This document shows, one piece after another, positions 23,448 through 32,583 of a stretch of DNA of 64,000 nucleotides. The first letter of the stretch is position 1; each line of letters starts with the position of its first letter. The stretch comes from an uncultured Prevotellaceae bacterium (lineage in GTDB: Bacteria; Bacteroidota; Bacteroidia; Bacteroidales; Bacteroidaceae): the NCBI GenBank assembly GCA_949295905.1, contig CASFNA010000019.1, forward strand, positions 1-64,000. The letters are read 5' to 3'. The notes under the pieces are model-generated. The model made no database searches. It had not been told where the DNA came from and saw only the letters and a list, made by a program, of their open reading frames with translations. The position numbers were made by a program, and so were the translations under genes.

Positions 23448-26400
23448 ATGAAACAATTTAGGTTGGTTGACAATATCGTGGGCTGGCTGGCGTTCTTCAT
23501 AGCGGCCTTCGTATATTGCAGCACTATCGAGCCGACAGCCAGCTTTTGGGACTGTCCCGAATTCATCACAACAGGTTACAAACTCGAAATAGGCCATCCG
23601 CCAGGAGCGCCTTTCTTCATGCTCACGGCAAACTTGTTCTCACAGTTTGCCAGCGACCCGTCGCAAGTGGCGATGATGGTAAACACGATGAGCGCGCTGC
23701 TTAGCGCAACGTGCATACTTTTCCTGTTCTGGACCATCACCCACCTTACGCGCAAACTCATACTGAAAGACTGGAGCGCGCTGACCACAAACAAGCTCAT
23801 AGCCATCGAGGCGAGCGGTCTTGTGGGAGCGTTGATTTACACGTTCAGCGACACGTTCTGGTTCAGTGCGGTCGAAGGCGAGGTCTACGCCTACTCTTCG
23901 GCCTTCACGGCGGTGGTGTTCTGGCTCATACTCAAATGGGAAGACCACGCCGACGAGCCGCACAGCGACCGCTGGCTGGTGCTCATCATGTACATGACGG
24001 GCTTGAGCATAGGCGTACACTTGCTCAACTTGCTTTGCGTGTCGGCCATCGTGCTGGTATTCTACTACCGCAAGTTCCCCAACGCCAACCTCAAAGGCTC
24101 GCTCATAGCACTGCTTATTTCGTTCGTGCTTATCGCCGCCATACTCTACGGAGTGGTGCCGGGCATCATCACCGTGGGCGGCTGGTTCGAACTGTTCTTC
24201 ATCAACACGCTGGGCTGTCCGTTCAATACTGGTGTCATAATCTACATCATACTGCTTGTGGCAGCAGTCATTTGGGCCATTTACGAGAGCTATACAGGCA
24301 AGAGCTTCAAGCGCACCAACCTGTCGTTCCTGCTCGCCGTGGCAATGCTCGGAGTGCCGTTCTACGGCTACGGATGGTCGGCCTTCTTCATCGGCATCGT
24401 CGTTTTGGCAGTGCTTTGGTTTGTCGTCAACCGCAAGGTGAACAACAAACCGCTCGTAAGCGCACGCATAAAGAACACCACGCTGCTCTGCATGTTGATG
24501 CTGATGATTGGATATTCAAGCTACGCCATAACCGTAATACGCTCTTCGGCCAACCCTCCCATGGACCAGAACTCGCCTGAGGACATCTTCACCCTCGGCA
24601 GTTACCTCAGCCGCGAGCAGTACGGTGACAATCCGCTGGTATACGGACAGGCTTACACATCGCAGGTAAAGCTTGACGTGGAGAACGGCATGTGCCGTCC
24701 GCGGATGAAGTACGGTGCCCCCATCTACCAGCGCAAAGAAAAAGCTTCGCCCGACGAAAAAGACTCATACTTCGTAGTAGGCCGCAAGCGCGACTATGTT
24801 TACGCGCAGAACATGCTGTTCCCGCGCATGTGGAGCTCGTCGCACGCCGAGGCTTACGAGAGCTGGATGGGCGGCGTTGACGGCACACAGGTGCCTTACG
24901 ACCGCTGCGGAGAGCCTATAATGGTCAAGATGCCGACCATGCTCGAGAACCTGCGCTTCTTCCTTTCTTACCAGTGCAACTTCATGTATTGGCGTTACTT
25001 CATGTGGAACTTCGCAGGACGGCAGAACGACATACAAGGCAACGGCGAACTGGAGCACGGCAACTGGATTACAGGTATATCGTGGCTCGACAACATGCGC
25101 CTCGGCGACCAAAGCAAACTTCCTGACGACTTGAAGAACAACAAGGGGCACAACGTGTTCTACTGCCTGCCTCTGCTGCTCGGACTCATCGGCCTCTTCT
25201 GGCAGGCTTACCGCGGACAGCGCGGCATAAGGCAGTTCTGGGTGGTGTTCTTCCTGTTCTTCATGACCGGTCTCGCCATCGTGCTGTACCTCAACCAAAC
25301 ACCTATGCAGCCGCGTGAACGCGACTACGCATACGCCGGTTCGTTCTACGCGTTCGCAATATGGTGTGGCATCGGCGTGGCGGCAATCATCGACTTGCTG
25401 AAGAAATACGCAAAACTCAACAGCGCAGCGGCCACCGCAGCAGTGTCAATCCTCAGCCTGCTTGTGCCCATACAGATGGCAAGCCAGACATGGGACGACC
25501 ACGACCGCAGCGGACGTTACGTCTGCCGCGACTTCGGACAGAACTATCTGATGTCATTGCAGGACAAGGGCAACCCCATCATCTTCACCAACGGCGACAA
25601 CGACACCTTCCCGCTTTGGTACAACCAAGAGGTTGAAGGCGTAAGGACCGACGCCCGTGTATGCAACCTAAGCTACCTGCAAACCGACTGGTACATCGAC
25701 CAGATGTGCCGCGAGGCTTACGATTCTCCGACCGTGCCGATAACATGGCCGCGCCTTGACTACTGCTCCGGCACAAACGATTACATCGACGTAATGCCCG
25801 AACTGAAAGGACAAGTGCTCGACTTCTACAAGAACAATCCCGAAGAAGCCAAAGCAACATTCGGCGAAAACCCGTTTGAGGTCAAGAACATAATGAAGCA
25901 CTGGGTACGCTCGCGCAACGCCGACATGCACGTCATACCGACAGATACACTCTACATCACCATTGATAAAGAGGCGGTGAAGAAGAGCGGCATGATGATG
26001 GCGGCAGACTCCATACCCGACCGCATGGTAATCTCGCTTAAAGGCAAGAACGCTTTGTACAAAGGCGACCTGATGATGCTTGAAATACTTGCCCAGTGCA
26101 ACTGGACACGCCCCGTATATGTGGCTACCACTGTAGGCTCGGAGAACTACATGAACCTTGGCGACAACTTCGTACAGGAGGGTCTTGCCAACCGCATCAC
26201 TCCGTTCACCACCAACGTGGCTGGAGCCAATAACTTTGATACGGAGCGCGTCTACACCAACATGATGACACGCTTCAAGTTTGGCGGCATTGACAAGAAG
26301 GGCATATATCTTGACGAAACGGTTATGCGCATGTGCTATACCCACCGCCGACTGTTCGCCCAGCTCGCCCTAAGCCTAATTGCGGAAAAGAAGCTCGACA

Positions 26401-26762
26401 AGGCCACAAAAGTTCTGGCTTATTCTGAAAAAGTGCTGCCATACTATAATGTTCCGCTCAACTACATAAGCGGCGGCCTCGACATTGCAAGAGCATACGC
26501 ACTACTCGGCAACAAGGCCAAGGCTACAGAAATAACAAATGCGGTATTCAACAATGCGCATCAATACATGGTGTGGTATAATTCGCTCAGCGGCAGTCGT
26601 TTCACCCAAGCCCAGCAAGACTGCATGATGCACATATACGTAATGAGTATGTGCATCGACATTGCCGACATGTTCGACAAAACACTTGCCGACAAACTTG
26701 AAAAACAGCTCAACGCCGATGCTGCCACATATCACGGCAAAGGCGGAGTTATGCCGCAATGA
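23448..26762 (+). CDS. DUF2723/GT117 membrane glycosyltransferase, TMEM260-like
   Basis: 1,104 residues. The N-terminal half has about 12 membrane helices and opens with the DUF2723 signature (CSTIEPTASFWDCPEFITTGYKLEIGHPPGAP), in which Asp and Glu in the first periplasmic loop match the catalytic region of C-type glycosyltransferases. Other conserved pieces are QTPMQPRERDYAYAGSFYAF and NGDNDTFPLWYNQEVEGVRTD. A long C-terminal periplasmic region with TPR-like helices follows. Human TMEM260, in the same Pfam family, is a protein O-mannosyltransferase, so transfer of a sugar to exported proteins is a reasonable inference. Bacteroidota do glycosylate many exported proteins. Confidence 0.88.
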   Translation: MKQFRLVDNIVGWLAFFIAAFVYCSTIEPTASFWDCPEFITTGYKLEIGHPPGAPFFMLTANLFSQFASDPSQVAMMVNTMSALLSATCILFLFWTITHLTRKLILKDWSALTTNKLIAIEASGLVGALIYTFSDTFWFSAVEGEVYAYSSAFTAVVFWLILKWEDHADEPHSDRWLVLIMYMTGLSIGVHLLNLLCVSAIVLVFYYRKFPNANLKGSLIALLISFVLIAAILYGVVPGIITVGGWFELFFINTLGCPFNTGVIIYIILLVAAVIWAIYESYTGKSFKRTNLSFLLAVAMLGVPFYGYGWSAFFIGIVVLAVLWFVVNRKVNNKPLVSARIKNTTLLCMLMLMIGYSSYAITVIRSSANPPMDQNSPEDIFTLGSYLSREQYGDNPLVYGQAYTSQVKLDVENGMCRPRMKYGAPIYQRKEKASPDEKDSYFVVGRKRDYVYAQNMLFPRMWSSSHAEAYESWMGGVDGTQVPYDRCGEPIMVKMPTMLENLRFFLSYQCNFMYWRYFMWNFAGRQNDIQGNGELEHGNWITGISWLDNMRLGDQSKLPDDLKNNKGHNVFYCLPLLLGLIGLFWQAYRGQRGIRQFWVVFFLFFMTGLAIVLYLNQTPMQPRERDYAYAGSFYAFAIWCGIGVAAIIDLLKKYAKLNSAAATAAVSILSLLVPIQMASQTWDDHDRSGRYVCRDFGQNYLMSLQDKGNPIIFTNGDNDTFPLWYNQEVEGVRTDARVCNLSYLQTDWYIDQMCREAYDSPTVPITWPRLDYCSGTNDYIDVMPELKGQVLDFYKNNPEEAKATFGENPFEVKNIMKHWVRSRNADMHVIPTDTLYITIDKEAVKKSGMMMAADSIPDRMVISLKGKNALYKGDLMMLEILAQCNWTRPVYVATTVGSENYMNLGDNFVQEGLANRITPFTTNVAGANNFDTERVYTNMMTRFKFGGIDKKGIYLDETVMRMCYTHRRLFAQLALSLIAEKKLDKATKVLAYSEKVLPYYNVPLNYISGGLDIARAYALLGNKAKATEITNAVFNNAHQYMVWYNSLSGSRFTQAQQDCMMHIYVMSMCIDIADMFDKTLADKLEKQLNADAATYHGKGGVMPQ

Positions 26763-26857
26763 TTTTTTGAAGGAGAAAAAGGAGAGGAGTGGCAAGAAGA
26801 GAAAATCATTTGCTTCTTTGCTACTCACCTCCTTACTACAAAAAACAAAAAAGGGAA

Positions 26858-27469
26858 ATGATTATCGAGCAGCCTGCCAAATGGCTACGTTGGCTATACC
26901 CACGGGCAACATGGCGCATGGACAAAACGGAGAAAGCGGTTTTCCTGACTTTCGACGACGGTCCTATACCAGAGTCTACCCCTTTCATACTTGACACATT
27001 GGCTGCATACGGCGCACACGCCACGTTCTTCATGGTGGGTGACAATGTGAGGAAATACCCGGAACTGTTTAAGAGAATTGTTGATGCCGGACACCAGGTA
27101 GGCAACCATACATTCAACCATTGGGGCGGCTTCAAGCATACCACCAAGGCTTACAGCGCAAACGCGGAGAAAGCCAATCAGCTTATCGGTGCCCACCTGT
27201 TTCGTCCGCCACATGGCTGGATGCGCTGGGAACAATATTTCTGGCTCGGGCGCAAATACCGTATCGTAATGTGGGACCTCGTAACGCGCGATTACAGCAA
27301 ATGGCTTACGGCCGAAGATGTGCTCAAAAACGTTAAACGCTACACGCGCAACGGTTCCATCATCACGTTCCACGACTCACTGAAGAGCATCGACAAGTTG
27401 CGTTACGCCCTTCCGGAAGCGTTGAAGTGGCTGAAAGAACAAGGATATGAGTTCAAGACTTTCGAGTGA
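26858..27469 (+). CDS. Polysaccharide deacetylase (NodB/CE4 family)
   Basis: 203 residues from the ATG at 26858 (MIIEQPAKWLRW). NodB motifs are present: TFDDGP (about residues 31-36), the metal-binding HxxNH-like GNHTFNHWG, RPPHGWMRWEQ, and the late FHDS motif near the end. It would remove acetyl groups from N-acetylated glycans such as peptidoglycan or capsule. No signal peptide is obvious, although the N-terminus is hydrophobic. The open frame extends upstream through an AGGAG-word repeat, which I reject. It overlaps queG by 23 bp. Confidence 0.88.
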   Translation: MIIEQPAKWLRWLYPRATWRMDKTEKAVFLTFDDGPIPESTPFILDTLAAYGAHATFFMVGDNVRKYPELFKRIVDAGHQVGNHTFNHWGGFKHTTKAYSANAEKANQLIGAHLFRPPHGWMRWEQYFWLGRKYRIVMWDLVTRDYSKWLTAEDVLKNVKRYTRNGSIITFHDSLKSIDKLRYALPEALKWLKEQGYEFKTFE

Positions 27470-28373
27470 ACGCATCAAAGCCGAGGCAAAAGCCCTCGGC
27501 TTTTTCGCCTGCGGAGTGGCCAAGGCCGAGACTGTATCGTCTGATTATGCCGAGAAGTTCCGCCGTTGGCTCGATGCAGGCGGACACGCCGGAATGGACT
27601 ACATGGCGCGCAATGCAGACAAGCGGCTTGACCCACGCCTGCTGATGCCCGGTGCAAAGAGTATCGTCTGTGTCGCGCTCAACTACGCCCCGGCAGAGCG
27701 TATATCTGACGGCGAACTGCAATTCGCAGCCTACGCCCTCGGCCAAGACTACCACGACATCATGAAGTCGCGCCTACATGCTCTCGCCGCACGCCTAAAC
27801 ATCACTGTATACCGCGCCTTCTGCGACACTGCCCCCGTACTCGAACGCTATTGGGCGGCACAGGCCGGACTTGGTTGGCTCGGCCGCAACCGCCAGCTAA
27901 TCATACCCCATGCAGGAAGCATGTTTTTCCTTGGTGAGCTGTTTCTCGACATAGAGCTTGACTACGACAAGCCGATGCCCTCACGCTGCGGCACATGCCA
28001 CGCCTGCCTTGACGCCTGCCCAACCGGCGCACTTGCTCCTGACGGCACATTCCGTTCGTCTTGTTGCCTCTCATATCTTACAATAGAAAACCGTGGCGGC
28101 ATTCCATCCGAACACGCCGACAAGATGGGCAATACCGTCTACGGCTGCGACCGTTGCCAGGACGCATGTCCGCACAACCGCTTCGCCACGCCGACAACGG
28201 AGCCACAGCTACATCCCAAGCCCGAGCTACTGCAAATGAAGCGCGCCGACTGGCAACAGCTTACCGTCGAACGATACCGCAGCCTGTTCAAAGGCAGTGC
28301 CGTAAAACGGGCAAAATACGAAGGACTGATGAGAAACATCGACTGCGTAATTAAGAAAATATGCCACAAATAA
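27447..28373 (+). CDS. queG: Epoxyqueuosine reductase
   Basis: 308 residues. The N-terminal cobalamin-binding domain (KALGFFACGVAKAE, DYHDIMKSRLHALAARL) is followed by two 4Fe-4S clusters of ferredoxin type (CGTCHACLDACPTGAL and CDRCQDACPHN) and the conserved GxxGWLGRNRQLIIP segment. It carries out the last step of queuosine synthesis, reducing epoxyqueuosine in tRNA. QueD and QueE are encoded at 61.6-62.6 kb. The start lies within the end of the deacetylase gene, suggesting coupled translation. Confidence 0.95.
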   Translation: MSSRLSSERIKAEAKALGFFACGVAKAETVSSDYAEKFRRWLDAGGHAGMDYMARNADKRLDPRLLMPGAKSIVCVALNYAPAERISDGELQFAAYALGQDYHDIMKSRLHALAARLNITVYRAFCDTAPVLERYWAAQAGLGWLGRNRQLIIPHAGSMFFLGELFLDIELDYDKPMPSRCGTCHACLDACPTGALAPDGTFRSSCCLSYLTIENRGGIPSEHADKMGNTVYGCDRCQDACPHNRFATPTTEPQLHPKPELLQMKRADWQQLTVERYRSLFKGSAVKRAKYEGLMRNIDCVIKKICHK

Positions 28374-28438
28374 ACTTAACTTTAATTATATACTCTTTCA
28401 ATACAAAGTCATCCTTTCTTAACTCTTAATTCAAAAAA

Positions 28439-28930
28439 ATGATTGGAAAAGACATCGCTATCGCCGCGCTTGTGCGCGCCTTCTTCAAATATTACGTCAC
28501 AGGTCTGCTCGAAACGCAAACCAGCGTTGACCCACAAGAACGTTTTGAACCGAAAAATATCAAGCGCATAATGCTTGACCGTTACGAGCGTATCTCAAAG
28601 CTATTCAACCAGGAAGCGTTTTACGCCTTGTCGCGCATGAACTACGAGGCGGAAGAAATAGAACACTTGCTGAAAGAATTTGTAACAGAGCATACTACCG
28701 ACATGGAGCTTGTGCGCTTCGCCTGCCGCACCGACGACATGTACAACGTAATGGTTGAGGAATACCGCCGCAACTTCACCAACCTGCTCGCCGGACACAT
28801 CGAGACACAAGACGAGCACGTCAGCGCATACACACGCCGCCCCGAACTCGGCGAAATCGCCATCGACACGGCTGAAAGCATAATAAACCGCATGGCGGCA
28901 CGGGCATACGAGTTAGGCAAGTCTCAATGA
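28439..28930 (+). CDS. Conserved helical protein of unknown function
   Basis: 163 residues, mainly alpha-helical with many charged residues. It begins MIGKDIAIAALVRAFFKYYVTG and ends AARAYELGKSQ. No motif, signal peptide or membrane helix that I recognise. It lies 65 bp after queG in the same direction and is followed by a 25-bp perfect palindrome. Codon use looks like its neighbours, so it appears to be a genuine native gene. Confidence 0.7.
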   Translation: MIGKDIAIAALVRAFFKYYVTGLLETQTSVDPQERFEPKNIKRIMLDRYERISKLFNQEAFYALSRMNYEAEEIEHLLKEFVTEHTTDMELVRFACRTDDMYNVMVEEYRRNFTNLLAGHIETQDEHVSAYTRRPELGEIAIDTAESIINRMAARAYELGKSQ

Positions 28931-28952
28931 GACTTGCCTAAAATTAAAAAGT

Positions 28953-29041
28953 AACAATTAAAAAGTAAACCGCCTTGTTTCATATTTTTATCATAAGCTT
29001 AAATAAGAAATGCAGGCAAGGCGGTTTACTTTTTAATTGTT
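28953..29041. terminator. 25-bp perfect palindrome between convergent genes
   Basis: Left arm AACAATTAAAAAGTAAACCG to 28977; right arm 29017-29041 is its exact complement. It lies between the unknown helical protein gene and the YbjQ-like gene on the opposite strand and would serve both as terminator. Confidence 0.8.
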
Positions 29042-29061
29042 AATTGTTCTTCAGCCGCAGG

Positions 29062-29379
29062 CTAAAGAACTACCGCCGTACCGCTGCACGTCACCATCAG
29101 CATGGAGCCGCCCTGCCCCACCGTCTCATAGTCAAGGTCGATGCCGACCACGGCGTTGGCTCCAAGCTCGGCGGCACGCTCCTCCATTTCGCTCATGGCT
29201 GCATCCTTAGCCTCGCGCAAAACCTTCTCGTAAGTGCTGCTGCGCCCTCCGAAGAAATCGCGCAGCCCGGCCATAAAGTCCTTCAGCACGTTCGCGCCGA
29301 TTATCGTCTCTCCCGTCACCACGCCCTTGTATTCCAGTATGCGGCGACCCTCAATAGTTGGTGTTGTTGATAAAAGCAT
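29062..29379 (-). CDS. YbjQ/DUF74-family protein
   Basis: 105 residues from the ATG at 29379 ([17 protein letters not shown]). YbjQ hallmarks: [17 protein letters not shown], the helix [30 protein letters not shown] and the closing strand [11 protein letters not shown]. The family forms pentamers; a heavy-metal-binding role has been suggested but not proven. An upstream in-frame start would add eight basic residues. Confidence 0.92.
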   Translation of the reverse strand: MLLSTTPTIEGRRILEYKGVVTGETIIGANVLKDFMAGLRDFFGGRSSTYEKVLREAKDAAMSEMEERAAELGANAVVGIDLDYETVGQGGSMLMVTCSGTAVVL

Positions 29380-29434
29380 AGCCTTCCGTTTTTTAAGTTT
29401 CACTTATTTTGATGCGAATATACGGAAAATTCCT

Positions 29435-29442
29435 TATATTTG
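29435..29442 (+). promoter_or_regulatory. -7 box before the mrr-like gene
   Basis: TATATTTG followed by CA, about 78 bp before the ATG at 29521. A TTTG at 29408-29411 stands at 22 bp, slightly too far for a good -33. Confidence 0.45.
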
Positions 29443-29520
29443 CATAATCTTTATGACAAATCGACTCAAAAGCGTTTGTTCATAAAAACAACTGACATAT
29501 AAAAACATTTGCATAACGCC

Positions 29521-30435
29521 ATGATACCGTCATTCGAAAAATTTTTCCTACCGTCACTGCAATGTTTCGCCAAACAAAACTCGTGCGACGGGAAAATGCT
29601 GCAAGAACACTGCATTAAGGAATTGGGGCTAAACGAAGAAGACATAAGGGAACTAATAAAAAGCGGCAGAAAAACCAAGCTGCAAGACCGCATTTCATGG
29701 ACTATCACATATTTCTACCAGGCCTGCCTCATCGAAAGAATACAACGCGGCGTGTACAGAATAACGCAGCGCGGCAGGGATTTCCTGAAAAGCCACCCAA
29801 CGGACTTCGGCAAGGAAGACCTGTTGCAGTTCAAGGAGTTCAAGAAATACGCATCAGGCAGCAAAACCGCTACGGCGAAAACACCTGAAGAAGAACATAC
29901 CGCAACCAGCAAAACCCCTTCCGAGATATTGGACGAGGCATATCAGGAAATAAACAAAGACCTCACGCAAAAACTGCTTGACGAGGTGAAAAGGCAAAGT
30001 CCGCAGTTTTTCGAGCAGCTTGTCATACGCCTGTTGGTGGCGATGGGCTACGGAGGCAGCTTCGAGGATGCCGCCAAAGTGACCCAATACAGCCATGACG
30101 ACGGCATAGACGGCGTAATAAAGGAAGACAAGCTCGGCCTTGACACCATATACATACAGGCCAAACGATACACCACGCAGGCCGTACAAAAGCCCGACCT
30201 GCAAAAATTCATCGGCGCGTTGGTGGAGCACAAGGCCACCAAAGGCATATTTATCACTACGTCGTCTTTCTCGTCAGGCGCGCTGGAAACCTGCAAGAAG
30301 GCGGAGCACGTAAAAATAATCCTAATCGACGGCCTTCAGCTCGCCAACTTCATGATTGAATACAACGTCGGGGTAAGCACAACTCAAGTGTACGAAATAA
30401 AACGTGTTGACACCGACTTTTTCGCCGAAGAATAA
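29521..30435 (+). CDS. Mrr-type restriction endonuclease
   Basis: 304 residues from the ATG at 29521 (MIPSFEKFFLPSL); four codons upstream is only a TTG. The N-terminal Mrr_N winged-helix domain (about 1-90) is followed by a Lys/Thr linker and a C-terminal Mrr_cat PD-(D/E)XK nuclease domain (about 150-300) with FEQLVIRLLVAMGYGG, the Asp of DDGIDGVI and IQAKRYT as the Q-x-K catalytic strand. Such enzymes usually cut modified DNA. No methyltransferase gene is adjacent, which fits a type IV system. It opens the accessory stretch. Confidence 0.9.
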   Translation: MIPSFEKFFLPSLQCFAKQNSCDGKMLQEHCIKELGLNEEDIRELIKSGRKTKLQDRISWTITYFYQACLIERIQRGVYRITQRGRDFLKSHPTDFGKEDLLQFKEFKKYASGSKTATAKTPEEEHTATSKTPSEILDEAYQEINKDLTQKLLDEVKRQSPQFFEQLVIRLLVAMGYGGSFEDAAKVTQYSHDDGIDGVIKEDKLGLDTIYIQAKRYTTQAVQKPDLQKFIGALVEHKATKGIFITTSSFSSGALETCKKAEHVKIILIDGLQLANFMIEYNVGVSTTQVYEIKRVDTDFFAEE

Positions 30436-30458
30436 ACATCTGCTGTACCGATAATTCT

Positions 30459-30597
30459 TGTTCTGCCGGATTTTCAATCGCCGATTTATCCTTACAAGGA
30501 CTTTATAATACGATTATATCAGACTGCTACATTACAAACAAACAAGAGATGAACAAGCAGATTGCAAATCATTAGTGGTTGAAAATCCGACGGAACA
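30459..30597. repeat. Dyad element downstream of the mrr-like gene
   Basis: TGTTCTGCCGGATTTTCAA (30459-30477) pairs with TTGAAAATCCGACGGAACA (30579-30597), with two G-U type differences over 19 bp and a 101-bp interior. It begins 23 bp after the mrr stop. Possible terminator or small non-autonomous mobile element. Confidence 0.5.
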
Positions 30598-30720
30598 GAA
30601 AATCTGACGAATTGCAGCAAATTAACGCAATAAGATTTGATAATTAGAGAGTAAGGAAAGCAATCTGTATACCGAAATTAAGACAAAATAAAGAAGTAAA
30701 ACTTTAAATCAAAAAAATGT

Positions 30721-30771
30721 CGTAATAATTTGCCAATATTGAGTGATATTATTACGTTTTTTGTACTTTTG
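30721..30771 (+). promoter_or_regulatory. Promoter and dyad of the LRR gene
   Basis: CGTAATAAT (30721-30729) and ATTATTACG (30748-30756) form a 9-bp dyad just upstream of a -7 box TACTTTTG (30764-30771). The dyad covers the -33 region, so it may be an operator. Confidence 0.5.
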
Positions 30772-30782
30772 TAGACAAATAA

Positions 30783-32210
30783 ATGTGCTATATGAAATTT
30801 TTATCACTTATCATCTTTTTAATCATTACAATTCCAGTTTCTGCTCAACAATGGGTATGGGATGAAATAGCAAAGGAGCAAGACTCTTCTGAAAACATTC
30901 CAATATGGTTTGTTGCCATTTTGTTAATTATCGTTTTTTTTGTTTATAAGCATTTGCAGTATAAAGATGATGAAGAAAAAGAAAGACGCATCAAGGAGCA
31001 AAAACGCGAAGAACAACAACGACTTGAAGAGGAACTTCAAGCATATAGAGAGCAACATGAAGATGACATGGATTTTTACGAAAATGATGATAATCTCATC
31101 ATCCCCAACAATTCTTCAAATCATACAATAAATAAAGAATCTCCAGCAAAAGAACCTATTGAAATTGTAAGTGATAAATCTTCTATTCAATCAACACCAA
31201 TTGACACAGAATTTTATACTATTTCTACCGATGGTAAAACTTTTATAAAGGCAAAAGATACAGATTTTATCATAATTCCAGAAGGAGTTGAAGTCATCAA
31301 GTTCGAGGCTTTTATGATGAGAAAAATAAAAAACATTGTCATTCCTAAATCTGTAAAAAAGATAGAAAGTTTTGCTTTCTCAAGTTGCGGCGTTGAGAAA
31401 ATAGTTATTCCCAATTCGATTGAAAACTTTGGTGAATTTATTTTTGACGGATGTGATAGTTTAACGGAGGTAATTATTGAAGAAGGTATAACCAAACTTG
31501 GCGTAGGAATGTTTTCAAATTGTAGTTATTTGAAATCAGTATCATTACCTCAATCTCTTTTAGCAATTCCCGATTCGGCATTCGAGGGTTGTATATCTCT
31601 TGATAATGTAACATTACCGCCTAATATCAAATATATTGGTGATGAGGCATTTTGCAATTGCCAATCTCTAACAGAATTATGTATACCTAAATCCGTTTCA
31701 AATATTGGCTTTTCTGCATTTCGAGGGTGTGGTTTGAAAAACATCAATATACCAGAGTCTCTTTTTGGCATTTCTGAATATATGTTTTATGACGCTTATG
31801 ATTTAAAAAAAGTGGAGTTGCCAAATACCATTACTTGTATAATGTCGCACGCATTCTACGGATGCGAGCACTTACATATTATTATTCCACCTAGTGTATC
31901 TTATATTGCGCCAGACGCTTTTAATCAATGTAATGAATACTGTTATGAAAATTTGCGAATTGAAGTTCCTAAGGGGAAAAAAGAAAAATTGGAACAATTA
32001 TGTGAAAATCTAAAAGGTAAAATATTAGAGTACGACGTAACCAAAGATATGGCTATATCATCAGATTTACAAAAACATAAAACACAATTTATAGATTTTC
32101 ATATTTTTAAGGAAAAAGAAAAACTAAGAAATCAAGAACCTATGTTTTATCACGGAGCTCAGGTCGTTTTTAGATACAAAAACAGATGTACATATGACAA
32201 TTTTGAGTAG
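30783..32210 (+). CDS. Leucine-rich repeat (LRR_5, BspA-like) membrane-anchored protein
   Basis: 475 residues. The N-terminus has a signal-like helix (MKFLSLIIFLIITIPVSAQQ; an ATG at 30792 begins exactly there), a second membrane helix (IPIWFVAILLIIVFFVYK) and a highly charged coiled coil (KERRIKEQKREEQQRLEEEL). Residues about 150-415 are BspA-type repeats of roughly 23 residues (for example VIPKSVKKIESFAFSSCGV, LPPNIKYIGDEAFCNCQSL). The base composition is clearly more AT-rich than its neighbours, suggesting acquisition. BspA-like repeats often serve adhesion, but with an N-terminal anchor the exposure is uncertain. Confidence 0.85.
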   Translation: MCYMKFLSLIIFLIITIPVSAQQWVWDEIAKEQDSSENIPIWFVAILLIIVFFVYKHLQYKDDEEKERRIKEQKREEQQRLEEELQAYREQHEDDMDFYENDDNLIIPNNSSNHTINKESPAKEPIEIVSDKSSIQSTPIDTEFYTISTDGKTFIKAKDTDFIIIPEGVEVIKFEAFMMRKIKNIVIPKSVKKIESFAFSSCGVEKIVIPNSIENFGEFIFDGCDSLTEVIIEEGITKLGVGMFSNCSYLKSVSLPQSLLAIPDSAFEGCISLDNVTLPPNIKYIGDEAFCNCQSLTELCIPKSVSNIGFSAFRGCGLKNINIPESLFGISEYMFYDAYDLKKVELPNTITCIMSHAFYGCEHLHIIIPPSVSYIAPDAFNQCNEYCYENLRIEVPKGKKEKLEQLCENLKGKILEYDVTKDMAISSDLQKHKTQFIDFHIFKEKEKLRNQEPMFYHGAQVVFRYKNRCTYDNFE

Positions 32211-32244
32211 CGTGGAATAATTCTTTGTTTTTCTGAATACAACC

Positions 32245-32279
32245 AACGGCTTAGCTATCTTTGCGATATCTAAGCCGTT
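32245..32279 (+). terminator. Terminator of the LRR gene
   Basis: AACGGCTTAG (32245-32254) pairs with CTAAGCCGTT (32270-32279), with inner TATC/GATA pairing, then TTAGTTTATG. Confidence 0.75.
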
Positions 32280-32444
32280 TAGTTTATGTTTGACACTATA
32301 AAAATAGAATAAGAACGCTTATTTGTCATTGTTTGTCAAAACTATAAAGAGCCATATTGAATCATGAATAAGTTAAAACCCCAATTGGTTATTAGAACGC
32401 TAATCATACTTTTACAACAGTCAGCACTTTGTTCCTCTTCCACA

Positions 32445-32532
32445 CTGCTGTCAGACAGATTGTTTCCCGCTTATCATCGATGCAACCAACTACATTTCCG
32501 ACAAAAGCGTAAAACAATCTACCTGACAGCAG
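32445..32532. repeat. Short CTGTCAG dyad element
   Basis: CTGCTGTCAG plus AGATTGTTT (32445-32465) pairs with AAACAATCT plus CTGACAGCAG (32512-32532): 21 positions with two mismatches in the middle. It carries the same CTGTCAG word as the larger elements at 2599 and 33165. Confidence 0.55.
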
Positions 32533-32548
32533 TACATAATACAAATAA

Positions 32549-32570
32549 AGCCTAATAACCAGTTTAGGCT
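32549..32570 (-). terminator. Terminator of the small Cys-rich ORF
   Basis: AGCCTAA/TTAGGCT hairpin, followed on the minus strand by TTTATTTG. It lies 13 bp past the stop of the small ORF, supporting that ORF as a real gene. Confidence 0.6.
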
Positions 32571-32583
32571 AAAAACACTAATA

